DNA from: Bacteroidales bacterium
Lineage (GTDB): Bacteria > Bacteroidota > Bacteroidia > Bacteroidales > UBA3824
Length of the DNA: 64,000 bases
Direction of reading: 5' to 3'
Assembly: GCA_016293845.1 (NCBI GenBank)
Contig: JAEDDH010000013.1
Span: 1-64,000 of the forward strand
The position numbers and the translations under genes were made by a program. Positions 16,726-26,581 of this stretch are shown here, piece by piece (within the stretch, counting starts at the first letter, position 1; every line of letters begins with the position of its first letter). The notes below the pieces were generated by a model. The model was not told the origin of the DNA. It made no database searches and saw only the letters and a program-made list of their open reading frames with translations.

Positions 16726-19700
16726 TTCGACAAACGTTTTTGATAAAAACCGAGAATGGTCTTTTTTGGGTTAGTATTAAAAATAGACATCATTTTGCGC
16801 GGCAAGTCGAACAGCAGCAGCACAAAAAGCACCGCCGACACTATCCACATCACCGCAATATTAAACCAATATGTGGGGAACTTATGGTTGAGGATTATCT
16901 TTACGGGAGCAAAAAAATGAGCCCTACCAATATCAGAAACAGGATACATAAAAATTGGATCTTTTTTCTGAATAAGCCTATGTTTTGGCGAAAAATATAT
17001 CTTTTTCAATGCCATCTTGTTGAGCACCACTTCGGCAAGACGGTCGTTGTAATAATCTTGCTTAAATTTCAAAAATCCCTGCGTACCGAGGCTGTCTTCT
17101 ATTTGCGAAATTTTTTGTTGGCGAAGAATGTTGAGCGAATCGGCAACGGTGTTGAGGAATAATCGCCTTTCACCAAGGTATTTGAGCAAGTTGAGACCGT
17201 CCATAGTGGTAAATGAGTAAGGCTCTAACTTGTCGATATGCGGATAGTTGAAATTCTTGTCGCGATAGTTGAGATAACTAACCTCGTTTTTAAGAATCAA
17301 AAGAAGGTTTTCAAAATCGTAACGCTTGTTTGGATCTCCGCAAGAGCTAACACATTGGTTTGTAATATTTTCTAACTCAGGAATTAGAAATGCCGAAAGG
17401 TAAATACAATGGCTTTTGCCCATATCCAATTGGAAAAACTCGCGTTCGTAGCGGTTGTTGGCAAACTGCTCAACAGCAAGAGCTTCGTATCCCCAACGCG
17501 AAATCATCAGGTCGCCGATTATAGGTACGTTGATTTTGTCGCTCACACTTTCGTGAATATCGTCGAAATCTATCATTGCACCGCCCAAAAGTATCTGAGG
17601 CACAAGAACAAACGGTATAAGCACATAAATTGCAATCACCGAATCTAATGCCGACGAAATTATCAGTCCAAGCACATTGGCAGCACAAGCCACGCTAAAC
17701 ATTACTATCCAATAAGATATGGTCAGTCCTTGAATTTCGAGAATCATATTTGCCACCACCACAAACGAGAGTGACTGTGCTGCCGAAATTGCAAACACTA
17801 TCACAACCTTGCTTGCAATATAACTAAACCTACTGAGATTGAGAAACTTTTCGCGTTCGAGTATACGCCGGTCTTTGATAATCTCCTCTGCCGACGAGGT
17901 TAGACCCGTAAACAACGCCACCACTATCACCATAAAGAGGAATACAGGCAGGTTTTTGTTGTCGGCAAACACATATTGGCCATCGTCGTTGATATATTTG
18001 GTAAAAAAACCGAGAATAAATGCAAGAATCGGAGCCTCAAAAAACGTGATTAAAAGATACTGAGTATTAGTGAGTTTTGCCAAAACATCTCGCTTTATAA
18101 ACACAGCAAACTGACGCAGCCGCGAAGGAATTTTGAATTTTTCTTCGGGAAGATCCAAAACGGGCATAGGTAGCACAGGTTCGGCGTCGAAAGCAAGATA
18201 ACGGTCGTAATAATTGTGCCACTCTTCAGGCGACACTTTGCGTTTTTGAGTATACTTACCAAATTGGTTCACCACCTTGCTTTCTATAATACTGAGAATC
18301 TGCTCACTATCAACATTGCCACACTCAGGACATTCACTTTCGCCGGCATCAGCCATTCCGCTCATACGCCTAAAATACGATATGGCTTCAATGGGGTTGC
18401 CGTTGTAAATAACGTATCCTCCCCTATCCATAACCCAAAGAGTGTCAAAGAGTTTAAATATATCCGACGATGGTTGGTGAATATTCACTATCACTATTTT
18501 ACCTTTAACGGTTTGTTGTTTAAGCAATTGCATCACCATTTCAGAGTCGGTACTACTCAATCCCGAAGTTGGCTCGTCGACAAAAAGCACCGCAGGTTCG
18601 CGCACAAGTTCGAGGGCAATATTCAATCGCTTACGCTGACCGCCGCTGATAACAGTATTAAGCGATGTGCCCACGCGGAGGTCTTTGATTTCGTAAAGGT
18701 CGAGGTCGTTGAGCAAACGGTCAACGTGTTTTTTTATCTCATCGTCGCCAAGATTGCCAAGACAGAGACAAGTATTATAATAAAGGTTTTGATATACAGT
18801 GAGTTCCTCAATAAGCATATCGTCTTGCGGCACAAGACCGATCACACCAGCGTGACTATCTTCGGCAGGGTCGAGTGGCACTCCATTGATATATATAGTG
18901 CCGGTTTCGGGTTGATATTTACCTGTAAGTACATTAAACAGAGTGCTTTTACCTGTTCCGCTTCCGCCCATAATGCCCACCATCGCACCTGATTCGAGCG
19001 AAAAACAAAACGGCTGCAAACCGTTGTCGCTGTCTTGATAATGAAACGAAAGGTCGGTGGCAGCAAACGACACCCGTGTATTTGTTTTCGACTGCTGAAA
19101 AATAGCCGCCACATCGCTGTGGTATATCACTCCGATGTTTGAACCAGAAATAATACCGCCGTTGCCAAACACTGTGGCGCGGTTAGGCTCGATAGCGCGA
19201 CCGTTGAGGGTGAGAGTCTTCTGTCCCGAATAGATAAATACAAATAAATCAACCGAATGGATATAAAGCAGGCGAATGCGTCCATCCATCTCTTGCGAAC
19301 AAATATGATGGATTCCGCCTCCTGTTTCGCTTCCGCCGTCGATAAAGAGCAGATTGAGAAGGTCGCCCGCCTCCAAAATATTGTTTTTAACAAGTGCGAT
19401 AATATTCTGAAAATCAGTGCGCGAGATATTAAACGAATCGCTCACAGTGCGCACAAAGTCTACCTCAATGTCGTTGATAATGCCGTCGGTATAAACGTAT
19501 TCCACCAACTCAACCAGCACAATAAACTTCTCTCTTTGATGCAGTTCCTTATTGATTTGACGGCAAATTTTCAAAACCCTTACACTATTGAGCGACACCT
19601 GTTTACGTTCGCTCTCCTTGCGGGTGTCTTTCAGACCTTGTTCGTCGAGATACTTGTCGAATTTTACGAGAAACTTTTCTACCAAATCAGACGAAAGATG

Positions 19701-19814
19701 GCGTTGCAGATAGGCGCACACAATTTTGCGTGCATCCTGCGTATGCCGTCTGTCGTCACGGTCGGTGATAAGTGCGAACAGCCTCATCAGGGCGTCAAGT
19801 ATCTTCTCGTTCAT
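16722..19814 (-). CDS. TerB-like / ABCG-type transporter, fused ATPase and permease
   Basis: A 1030-residue fusion. Residues 1-150 are helical and TerB-like. Residues 165-245 form a beta-rich domain with short repeats (GNGGIISGSNIGVIYHS). The ATPase covers about 250-480, with Walker A GGSGTGKST at 283-291, signature SGGQRKR at 390-396 and Walker B LFVDEP at 410-415. A CPEC pair at 495-498 follows. The permease has helices from about 586 to 770, a large soluble insert and a last helix near 985-1008. The ATPase-before-permease order is that of ABCG transporters. Substrate unknown; the neighbours suggest the envelope. Confidence 0.85.
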   Translation of the reverse strand: MNEKILDALMRLFALITDRDDRRHTQDARKIVCAYLQRHLSSDLVEKFLVKFDKYLDEQGLKDTRKESERKQVSLNSVRVLKICRQINKELHQREKFIVLVELVEYVYTDGIINDIEVDFVRTVSDSFNISRTDFQNIIALVKNNILEAGDLLNLLFIDGGSETGGGIHHICSQEMDGRIRLLYIHSVDLFVFIYSGQKTLTLNGRAIEPNRATVFGNGGIISGSNIGVIYHSDVAAIFQQSKTNTRVSFAATDLSFHYQDSDNGLQPFCFSLESGAMVGIMGGSGTGKSTLFNVLTGKYQPETGTIYINGVPLDPAEDSHAGVIGLVPQDDMLIEELTVYQNLYYNTCLCLGNLGDDEIKKHVDRLLNDLDLYEIKDLRVGTSLNTVISGGQRKRLNIALELVREPAVLFVDEPTSGLSSTDSEMVMQLLKQQTVKGKIVIVNIHQPSSDIFKLFDTLWVMDRGGYVIYNGNPIEAISYFRRMSGMADAGESECPECGNVDSEQILSIIESKVVNQFGKYTQKRKVSPEEWHNYYDRYLAFDAEPVLPMPVLDLPEEKFKIPSRLRQFAVFIKRDVLAKLTNTQYLLITFFEAPILAFILGFFTKYINDDGQYVFADNKNLPVFLFMVIVVALFTGLTSSAEEIIKDRRILEREKFLNLSRFSYIASKVVIVFAISAAQSLSFVVVANMILEIQGLTISYWIVMFSVACAANVLGLIISSALDSVIAIYVLIPFVLVPQILLGGAMIDFDDIHESVSDKINVPIIGDLMISRWGYEALAVEQFANNRYEREFFQLDMGKSHCIYLSAFLIPELENITNQCVSSCGDPNKRYDFENLLLILKNEVSYLNYRDKNFNYPHIDKLEPYSFTTMDGLNLLKYLGERRLFLNTVADSLNILRQQKISQIEDSLGTQGFLKFKQDYYNDRLAEVVLNKMALKKIYFSPKHRLIQKKDPIFMYPVSDIGRAHFFAPVKIILNHKFPTYWFNIAVMWIVSAVLFVLLLFDLPRKMMSIFNTNPKKTILGFYQKRLSK

Positions 19815-19856
19815 TTTCTGCTATTAGGTCAGAAATTTGTAGTTACAAATAACGTG

Positions 19857-19864
19857 CAAATATA
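19857..19864 (-). promoter_or_regulatory. -7 element of ABC transporter operon
   Basis: The minus strand reads TATATTTG followed by CACG, 42 bp upstream of the ATG at 19814, in the region divergent with the gene at 19906. Confidence 0.65.
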
Positions 19865-19905
19865 ACAATTTTTTTTAGCACCATTTTTGCAACAATGCAA
19901 ATGTT

Positions 19906-20664
19906 ATGGCAAAATTAAAAAAAACATTATTGTGGACTATTCAGCGGTACAACAACTTGAAAGAGCAGATGTTCCGCTTGAAACCTGTGCGAATAGAGAA
20001 ACAGAAATTTTTGCAAACTCAACGGCGGACTGCTGTTGTAGAAACCTCAGTCATAGACAAATCATTGATAACCAAGCAATGCCGCATGGTTATATTATCA
20101 TCGGCTATAATTACGGCGTTTATTACATTTCTCACCACGATACCTTCGGCAATATGGGCATCGCTATTTTTGATAATAATAGATGTGGCACAGTTTCAGT
20201 TGCTTGCATTTACCGCCGAACAAAAAATACTATATGTGTACGGTTGCGACGATTTTTGGAACAATCACCAGAGCACCGGCCGCAACATCAAGTTTTTAAT
20301 GTGGTTTCTTGGCAAATACGGACTTCCAGCCAAAACCTCCATCGCCGAATCTGCCGCAGGATTTGCCATACGCAAATTAATTTCGATGCTAATGATGCGT
20401 TCGGGAGCAAGAATCCTCATAGTCAACGCAATACGTCAGGGCATCAAATGGACTGGCATTATTGTAGCCCACGAAGTGCTTTTAGAATCGTTTGATATGA
20501 TAGTGTGCATTGTATGTGCCTCCATTGCCGGCATGGTATCCTTCATCCAATTTGGACAAATGATCCGCAACCTCGAAAAAGAACTCAGCAAATCAGGCAT
20601 AGACAAGGTTTTCAGAGAGTTTGATGAAGAAGATAGCAAAGCAGAGGAGGAGGAAAAAAGTTAA
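19906..20664 (+). CDS. membrane protein of unknown function (EcsC-like features)
   Basis: A 252-residue protein transcribed divergently from the ABC transporter. A basic N-terminus (KKTLLWTIQRYNNLKEQMF) leads to two or three hydrophobic segments: about residues 62-82, 85-100 and 180-205. The end is an acidic tail, EEDSKAEEEEKS. The pattern of a hydrophobic IPS...IDVAQFQLLAF segment followed by a YG motif recalls EcsC-family proteins, but this is a weak resemblance. A near-consensus CATTTTTG lies 20 bp before the start. Confidence 0.55.
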   Translation: MAKLKKTLLWTIQRYNNLKEQMFRLKPVRIEKQKFLQTQRRTAVVETSVIDKSLITKQCRMVILSSAIITAFITFLTTIPSAIWASLFLIIIDVAQFQLLAFTAEQKILYVYGCDDFWNNHQSTGRNIKFLMWFLGKYGLPAKTSIAESAAGFAIRKLISMLMMRSGARILIVNAIRQGIKWTGIIVAHEVLLESFDMIVCIVCASIAGMVSFIQFGQMIRNLEKELSKSGIDKVFREFDEEDSKAEEEEKS

Positions 20665-20906
20665 ATAACTCAATATATCCACCCAAAGAGCCATAGCGGA
20701 ATTCTGTTAGACCATCCCACAGCCATAACTTCAAAAGTATATTTTTCGCCACAAAAAAATCGCCTGCCTGAGGTATCAACATGTTGAGCATCTTGATAGT
20801 ATAGTCGCACGATGTCTGCAACTGCTCCGAAAATTTAAATTGCAGTTTACAACCAACAAAATAGGGCAAGCCAAAAATTTATTTTGCATAATAATAATAA
20901 AGTGCA

Positions 20907-20914
20907 TACTTTTG
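20907..20914 (+). promoter_or_regulatory. -7 element
   Basis: TACTTTTG with TTG 20 bp upstream (20884-20886), 25 bp before the GTG start at 20940. Confidence 0.6.
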
Positions 20915-20939
20915 TATTTGATACTAACCTCAAAACACA

Positions 20940-22643
20940 GTGAAACACCTTATTATTATAATATCGATTTTGGCAGCGATTGCCGCAAAGGGACAAACCT
21001 TTACCGCTGAACTTATTGTGGGCGAAGGTCTTACCGATACTGAAATTTGCAAAAACAAGGCTGCCCAATTTACCGCAAAGGCTTTTGTTGATGGCACAGA
21101 AAACTCCGAGGCAACTTTCTCGATGGATTTTGACGATGGAAACATAGTTAACAACAACACTGGCATATTTAATCACGCATTTGCCTCCGACGGAATATTT
21201 ATGCCAATGGTAAAAGCCCAATACAACGGATTAACTGCTTACGCAAAGGTAATTGTAAAAGTAGGGAAAAGTCCTGATTTCAAAGGATTTAAAACCGACA
21301 TTGACGAAAAGCAGCAAGGCATCTGCCTTGGCGAATCAGTTACACTTGATATGCCCATAAATAACACTAAATCAGAATACAACAACAATTACACCCATAC
21401 CGAACTTATTCCTCAATCTATTTATGCGAAAACATGGGAGGCTACAATTAGAGTAAAACAGTTTGACGGTCAAACAGTTGCCGATGGCACAGAGATAGAA
21501 TCGGTTAGCGTAAAGCTCAACTATCAAAAAGCAGGTGAAGTTAAAATCACACTTTCGTGTCCAAACGGTAATAGTGTAATTTTAAAAGACTATTCCACAA
21601 GCGAATACAAGCTAGGACTAACGGGCAAAAAAGATTTTGGTACACTTTATAATTATACATTCAACCAAACATCAACCACTACGCTAAATACCACAGTTTC
21701 TGACACTTTGCTACGCGAAGGTGCATACAAGGCTGATGAAGATTTTGCATTATTTGCTGGATGTCCGCTCAATGGCGATTGGAACATTTCGGTAGAATCA
21801 AAGTCAACCGACTATGAAGGATACGCAGAAGAATTTGCTATCAAATTTAACTCTACATTATTAGAAAACAATAAGATGTCGGTTTCTCAAACCTACGACA
21901 CACGCCGCGCCGTATGGACAGGCACAGGGGTTTCTGCCACATCTGAGGGCAAATGCAGCGTTACTCCACAAGACTACGACGTAACTCGGTACAACTACCT
22001 GATAACCGACAACTTTGGTTGCTTTCACGACACCACAATTTACATCACAGTAGAAAAACCATCATTTTCGGGCGGTGGCGACAGCACAACCTTTATCGGC
22101 GACGAAGTTGAGTTCAATGACCTCACCACTTGGGCAGTTCAAAGTCATTGGATTTTTGGCGACAAAACTCCCGACGAAGATGCCAACCCTGCACCACACG
22201 CCTATTACGAAAAAAGCGTTTACACTGTGATAATGCAGTCTACATCATCGTCGGGCTGCACCGATCGCGACACTCAGCGTATCGTAATAGTACCGCGCCC
22301 CTTGGAAATCAAGGAGGTAAACATCTTTACACCAAACGGCGACGGACAAAACGATATTTTCACATTTTTCGACCCCGAAGAATCGTTTCTAAAAAGTGGC
22401 GGATTAACCAAAATGCCAGCTAACATCCGCTCAATCAAGGGCAAAATCTACAACGTGTACGGACAAACCGTTTACAAATGGACCGAAGTAGAAGCCTCTG
22501 TTTTTGGTTGGGACGGCACTCTCGACAACAAAGGCAGCCGCGACTGTCCGCCCGGCACATATTTTTACGACATAATAGTCTACGGCAAAGACGGAAACTC
22601 CATAAAACGCTCAGGATCAATATACTTATACCGTCAAAAATGA
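20940..22643 (+). CDS. secreted PKD/P-domain protein with type IX (gliding-type) C-terminal sorting domain
   Basis: A 567-residue surface protein with a GTG start and a signal peptide ending near AKG-Q (residue 18). A PKD-like domain (about 40-110) contains MDFDDGN. A jelly-roll like the proprotein-convertase P domain (about 150-300) contains ITLSCPNG and CPLNGDWNISVES. A second PKD-like domain lies at about 375-455. The last 100 residues are the CHU_C/type B sorting domain, with IFTPNGDGQNDIF and NVYGQTVY and ending in a short basic stretch. Type B cargo crosses the outer membrane through the type IX system. There is no catalytic domain, so it is probably adhesive. The stop overlaps the nnr start by 4 bp. 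Confidence 0.85.
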   Translation: MKHLIIIISILAAIAAKGQTFTAELIVGEGLTDTEICKNKAAQFTAKAFVDGTENSEATFSMDFDDGNIVNNNTGIFNHAFASDGIFMPMVKAQYNGLTAYAKVIVKVGKSPDFKGFKTDIDEKQQGICLGESVTLDMPINNTKSEYNNNYTHTELIPQSIYAKTWEATIRVKQFDGQTVADGTEIESVSVKLNYQKAGEVKITLSCPNGNSVILKDYSTSEYKLGLTGKKDFGTLYNYTFNQTSTTTLNTTVSDTLLREGAYKADEDFALFAGCPLNGDWNISVESKSTDYEGYAEEFAIKFNSTLLENNKMSVSQTYDTRRAVWTGTGVSATSEGKCSVTPQDYDVTRYNYLITDNFGCFHDTTIYITVEKPSFSGGGDSTTFIGDEVEFNDLTTWAVQSHWIFGDKTPDEDANPAPHAYYEKSVYTVIMQSTSSSGCTDRDTQRIVIVPRPLEIKEVNIFTPNGDGQNDIFTFFDPEESFLKSGGLTKMPANIRSIKGKIYNVYGQTVYKWTEVEASVFGWDGTLDNKGSRDCPPGTYFYDIIVYGKDGNSIKRSGSIYLYRQK

Positions 22644-24169
22644 AAATACTATCGGCGCAACAAACTCACAATGCCGACGAGGCAACCATTAAAGCTCAGC
22701 ACATTACGTCAGAAGAACTGATGGAACGCGCAGGCAATTCCCTTTCCTCAAAAATCCGCTCACTGATAGATTACAAACAGAGCATTAATATTTTTTGTGG
22801 ACCGGGCAACAACGGCGGCGACGGACTTGTGATAACCCGTCTGCTTTTCAATTCTGGATACGAAGTTAATGCATATATTTTAAAATCAAAACGTTACTCA
22901 CAAGATTTTGAAGTTAACCGAGCTAAACTGCAACGTTTATCAGGCGATATTCTTCACGAAATAGAGTCGCCACAAGACATACCCACTCTCCCACCCTCAT
23001 GCGCCATTATCGACGCACTTTTTGGTTCGGGTATCAATCGCAAAATAGAGGGTATGGCAGAATACATAATCAAGAAAATCAATGAATCACAAGCACTTAT
23101 AATTTCAGTAGACACACCGTCCGGGTTGCCGGATTACGCCATACCCGACGACGACAGCGCCATAGTACGAGCCAACCACACAATTGCCATTCAAATGCCC
23201 TTTGTATCAATGCTTTTGCCCGAAAACTACCGATACACAGGCGAGTTGAGCATTGTGGATATAAATCTCGACAAAGAATTTATAAATCAAACATATACGC
23301 CGTTTAGTATGTACGATGCCGACTGTGCTCGGTACACACTTCCGCCTCGCCCAAAGTTTGCACACAAAGGCACATTTGGACATTCGCTCATAATTGCAGG
23401 ATCATACGGCAAGGCAGGCGCGGCAATACTTGCTTGCAAGGCTTGCCACCGCACAGGGACAGGTTTGTTAACGGTTCACGTACCGCAAAAATGCGTTGAC
23501 ATAATGCAAATTGCCACTCCCGAAACAATGGTGAACATTGATGATGGAGATTTTCGGTTTCAAAACATGCCCGATTTAGAACGATTTTCAGCCATTGGCA
23601 TTGGTCCGGGCATAGGCACAGAACCAAACACACAAGAAGCTGCTATCAAAACCCTTCAAAAAGCACGTGAACATAACAAACCCGTAATAATTGATGCCGA
23701 CGCGCTCAATATTTTAGGGCTCAATAAGAATATACTAAGCCAGTTACCAAAAAAATCAATCCTCACACCACACATCAAAGAATTTGACCGAGTTTTTGGC
23801 GAAAGCAAAAATAATTTAGAAAGAATTGAAAAAATCCGCGAGAATACGAAACATTATTCAATAATTATAATATTAAAAGGAGCATACTCTGTTATCGGGC
23901 TTCCGGACGGAACAATAAGTTTCAACACCACGGGCAACCCCGCAATGGCAACAGCAGGCAGTGGCGACGTTCTTACAGGTATCATAACGGCACTTATGGC
24001 ACAACGGCTAACACCCGAAAAAGCAGCACTTTACGGAGTTTACATTCACGGAGCTGCGGGCGACATAGCGGCAAAAGAGATAGGCAATTGCGGCGTAACT
24101 GCCCAAGATATAATTAAATACATTCCACAAGCAGTGGAAAATACTAAAAAACCTGCAATTCCGTTTTGA
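22640..24169 (+). CDS. nnr: bifunctional NAD(P)H-hydrate epimerase/dehydratase
   Basis: A repair enzyme of 509 residues for damaged NADH and NADPH. The N-terminal epimerase (YjeF_N) has GPGNNGGDGLV near residues 54-64. The C-terminal ADP/ATP-dependent dehydratase (YjeF_C) has HKGTFGHSLIIAGS near 240 and the nucleotide-binding signature NPAMATAGSGDVLTG near 435. Length and domain order match the fused bacterial enzyme. ATG 22640 overlaps the stop of the surface protein (ATGA), so a housekeeping enzyme is coupled to an exported protein. Confidence 0.92.
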   Translation: MKILSAQQTHNADEATIKAQHITSEELMERAGNSLSSKIRSLIDYKQSINIFCGPGNNGGDGLVITRLLFNSGYEVNAYILKSKRYSQDFEVNRAKLQRLSGDILHEIESPQDIPTLPPSCAIIDALFGSGINRKIEGMAEYIIKKINESQALIISVDTPSGLPDYAIPDDDSAIVRANHTIAIQMPFVSMLLPENYRYTGELSIVDINLDKEFINQTYTPFSMYDADCARYTLPPRPKFAHKGTFGHSLIIAGSYGKAGAAILACKACHRTGTGLLTVHVPQKCVDIMQIATPETMVNIDDGDFRFQNMPDLERFSAIGIGPGIGTEPNTQEAAIKTLQKAREHNKPVIIDADALNILGLNKNILSQLPKKSILTPHIKEFDRVFGESKNNLERIEKIRENTKHYSIIIILKGAYSVIGLPDGTISFNTTGNPAMATAGSGDVLTGIITALMAQRLTPEKAALYGVYIHGAAGDIAAKEIGNCGVTAQDIIKYIPQAVENTKKPAIPF

Positions 24170-24247
24170 TATATACAAATAAATTACTAATATTGCATTG
24201 AAGAAATAATTTATACATTTACAAATACAATTAATAACATCACAATT

Positions 24248-24661
24248 ATGAAAAAAATCAATTATCTAATGGCTATGTTTATAGCTGCAGTTTTATGCGT
24301 AGGATTGGCTTCGTGCCACAAAAGCAAAAATGACGATCCTCAACCAGAACAATCTACATTCTTGACATTAGATGAGTTCGCAAACTCTACTTGGAACGGA
24401 ACAGACAAGAAAGGCAACGCTGTAACTCTCAAAGTAGAAAGTGAATCAGCTGCAAAAGTTACCTACTTTAAACCGTCAGTTACCAAAAACACTGACCCGA
24501 TTCCCGTAACTGTTAATATCAACGATTACACCTACGATTTTGCATCAGGCAAATTCAAAGGCACTGGTACTGAAGACTCTTTCCCTTACGAGGCTACTTT
24601 GAGCGACAAGAACAATATGCAATTAAAAATGCCTCTCGGCACTGTCGCAATGAAACGATAA
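24248..24661 (+). CDS. small lipoprotein of unknown function
   Basis: A 137-residue protein with a lipoprotein signal peptide and lipobox LASC, so Cys23 should be lipidated. After it comes a polar linker (HKSKNDDPQPEQ) and a compact beta-rich domain of about 100 residues, similar in style to small Bacteroidota lipocalin-like lipoproteins. There is no SDD-type surface-export signal next to the cysteine. It is monocistronic and ends in a hairpin shared with the convergent ribF. Function unknown. Confidence 0.65.
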   Translation: MKKINYLMAMFIAAVLCVGLASCHKSKNDDPQPEQSTFLTLDEFANSTWNGTDKKGNAVTLKVESESAAKVTYFKPSVTKNTDPIPVTVNINDYTYDFASGKFKGTGTEDSFPYEATLSDKNNMQLKMPLGTVAMKR

Positions 24662-24678
24662 CCAAATTAAGATTTTAT

Positions 24679-24714
24679 AAAAAACCGGAGTTTTATAAAA
24701 TGCCGTTTTTTTTT
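24679..24714. terminator. bidirectional terminator, weak
   Basis: AAAAAAC(C)GG pairs with CCGTTTTTT around a 14-nt loop, with one bulged C. A and T runs on both sides suit the convergent genes at 24248 and 24713. Confidence 0.6.
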
Positions 24715-25636
24715 ATTTTTCTAACTCAACTATATCTCGTTTAATAGCCTCAGTTAATTCACTAAGGCTGTTAAATTTACGTTGGTCGCGTATTCGGCGG
24801 TAAAAAAACACGCGGACATCTTCGCCATAAATATCTCCTTCAAAATCTATAATATACGCCTCTATGGTAGTAACCCCTCGATCTGATACAGTAGGATTTT
24901 CGCCGATATTTACCACCGACGAATACAAATTACCGCGAACTTGAATACCAGCAGCATAAACACCATCTTTGGGAATAATCTTGTCGTTGCAATCGCGCAA
25001 AACATTAGCAGTTGGGAAACCGATTTTTGTGCCAATTTTTTTACCATGAACCACCTTACCCGAAATATAAAACGAATAACCGAGAATCTCTGCGGCCTTT
25101 TGTACATCACCATCAATCAACGCATTACGCACAAGAGTACTACTTGCCGAAATACCATTCAACTGTGCCGCATCTAATCGCGAAATATCAAAGCCAAAAC
25201 TCTTGCCATAACTATTGAGGGTGACGTTATCGCCCATACGGTCGCAACCAAAATGATTATTGAACCCTGACACAAGATACTTCATACCAAGTTGACCAAC
25301 CAAAACATCACGCATAAAAGCATCAGATTTTATAGATGCAAAATTTTTATCAAACTGGTGAACTATCAGATAATCAATACCAGTAGTAGACAGCACCTCA
25401 ACTTTTTCTTCAGGTGAAAGAATAAGGTTAAGACCACGTTCAGGAAACAAAACCTTGCGTGGATGCGGGTCGAAAGTGAGGATAACGCTTTTTAAATTGT
25501 GAATTTTGGCAGTGTCTACAAGTTTTTCAACAATAAGACGATGCCCCAAGTGTAAACCATCGAAAGTGCCGACAGCCACACAAGTTGCACATTTGCAATA
25601 TTTTGCAAATTCATCTATACCATAAAAAATCTCCAT
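24713..25636 (-). CDS. ribF: bifunctional riboflavin kinase/FAD synthetase
   Basis: A 307-residue enzyme that makes FMN and FAD from riboflavin. The N-terminal adenylyltransferase has GTFDGLHLGHR at 23-33, including the HXGH nucleotide-binding motif, and TFDPHPRKVLFP. The C-terminal riboflavin kinase starts near 180, with GKKIGTKIGFPTAN and the catalytic-region NIGENPT. Length is standard. Its promoter faces that of thyA, giving divergent cofactor genes. Confidence 0.95.
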   Translation of the reverse strand: MEIFYGIDEFAKYCKCATCVAVGTFDGLHLGHRLIVEKLVDTAKIHNLKSVILTFDPHPRKVLFPERGLNLILSPEEKVEVLSTTGIDYLIVHQFDKNFASIKSDAFMRDVLVGQLGMKYLVSGFNNHFGCDRMGDNVTLNSYGKSFGFDISRLDAAQLNGISASSTLVRNALIDGDVQKAAEILGYSFYISGKVVHGKKIGTKIGFPTANVLRDCNDKIIPKDGVYAAGIQVRGNLYSSVVNIGENPTVSDRGVTTIEAYIIDFEGDIYGEDVRVFFYRRIRDQRKFNSLSELTEAIKRDIVELEK

Positions 25637-25661
25637 TCGAGAGGTTGTAATTATTTTGCGG

Positions 25662-25669
25662 CAAAATTA
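25662..25669 (-). promoter_or_regulatory. -7 element of ribF
   Basis: The minus strand reads TAATTTTG, 25 bp upstream of the ribF ATG. Confidence 0.55.
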
Positions 25670-25681
25670 AGTAACTTTTTT

Positions 25682-25689
25682 TATTTTTG
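25682..25689 (+). promoter_or_regulatory. -7 element of thyA
   Basis: TATTTTTG followed by CACAC, 20 bp before the thyA ATG. Confidence 0.6.
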
Positions 25690-25709
25690 CACACAGAAAA
25701 ACAGACACT

Positions 25710-26504
25710 ATGAAACAGTACTTAGACTTATTAAAAACCATTCTCGATAAAGGTACCCAAAAGCACGACCGCACCGGCACTGGTACAATCAGCTACTTCG
25801 GCTACCAAATGCGATTCAATCTTCAAGAGGGATTTCCACTTGTTACCACCAAGAAAGTACATTTAAAATCGATCATTTACGAACTTCTGTGGTTCTTAAA
25901 TGGCGATACAAACGTAAAATATCTTCAAGACCACGGAGTAAGAATTTGGAACGAATGGGCAGATGCTAACGGCGACCTCGGTCCTGTTTACGGCTATCAA
26001 TGGCGTCATTGGCGCACACCCGACGGAAGAGAAATCGACCAAATTGCCAACCTCATCAATGACATTAAAAATAATCCCGATTCGCGACGACACATTGTTT
26101 CAGCTTGGAATCCCGCCGACGTAGACAATATGGCTCTCCCACCCTGCCACACAATGTTTCAGTTTTATGTTGTGGATGGTCGTCTATCGTGTCAGCTTTA
26201 CCAACGCAGCGGCGACACATTCTTAGGAATCCCCTTTAACATAGCGTCTTACGCTCTGTTGACAATGATGGTGGCACAAGTTTGCGGATTAAAGCCCGGC
26301 GATTTTGTCCACACTATTGGCGACGCGCACATATATCTCAATCATATAGAGCAAGTTAAATTACAACTCAGCCGCACCCCCTACCCTCTCCCAACAATGA
26401 AAATCAATTCAGAAGTAAAGGATATTTTCAGTTTCAAATACGAAGATTTCACACTCGAAAACTACCAATGCCACCCAACAATCAAAGGTGAAATTTCGGT
26501 TTAG
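25710..26504 (+). CDS. thyA: thymidylate synthase
   Basis: Converts dUMP to dTMP with methylenetetrahydrofolate. At 264 residues it has the length of the E. coli enzyme, and the catalytic Cys146 sits in LPPCHTMFQF. Also present are the dUMP-phosphate arginine motif RRH near 126 and LYQRSGDTFLG. The product dihydrofolate is recycled by the folA gene 77 bp downstream on the same strand, so the pair is a pyrimidine/folate unit. The 7-bp repeat array lies between them. Confidence 0.97.
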   Translation: MKQYLDLLKTILDKGTQKHDRTGTGTISYFGYQMRFNLQEGFPLVTTKKVHLKSIIYELLWFLNGDTNVKYLQDHGVRIWNEWADANGDLGPVYGYQWRHWRTPDGREIDQIANLINDIKNNPDSRRHIVSAWNPADVDNMALPPCHTMFQFYVVDGRLSCQLYQRSGDTFLGIPFNIASYALLTMMVAQVCGLKPGDFVHTIGDAHIYLNHIEQVKLQLSRTPYPLPTMKINSEVKDIFSFKYEDFTLENYQCHPTIKGEISV

Positions 26505-26512
26505 TATTAATG

Positions 26513-26577
26513 AAAAATTGAAAATTGAAAATTGAAAATTATGCATTAGGCATTAGGCATTATGAATTATGAATTAA
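26513..26577. repeat. 7-bp tandem array between thyA and folA
   Basis: Units AAAATTG, then GCATTAG, then GAATTAT keep a strict 7-bp period across about 60 bp. It is a second copy of the array at the left edge of the window and ends 4 bp before the folA start codon. Confidence 0.9.
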
Positions 26578-26581
26578 ACCA

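Noticed and set aside
20612..20869. Minus-strand frame of 85 codons in the gap between two plus-strand genes
   Set aside because: It overlaps the end of the upstream gene, lacks a promoter and shows no family; a decayed remnant cannot be excluded but is not supported.
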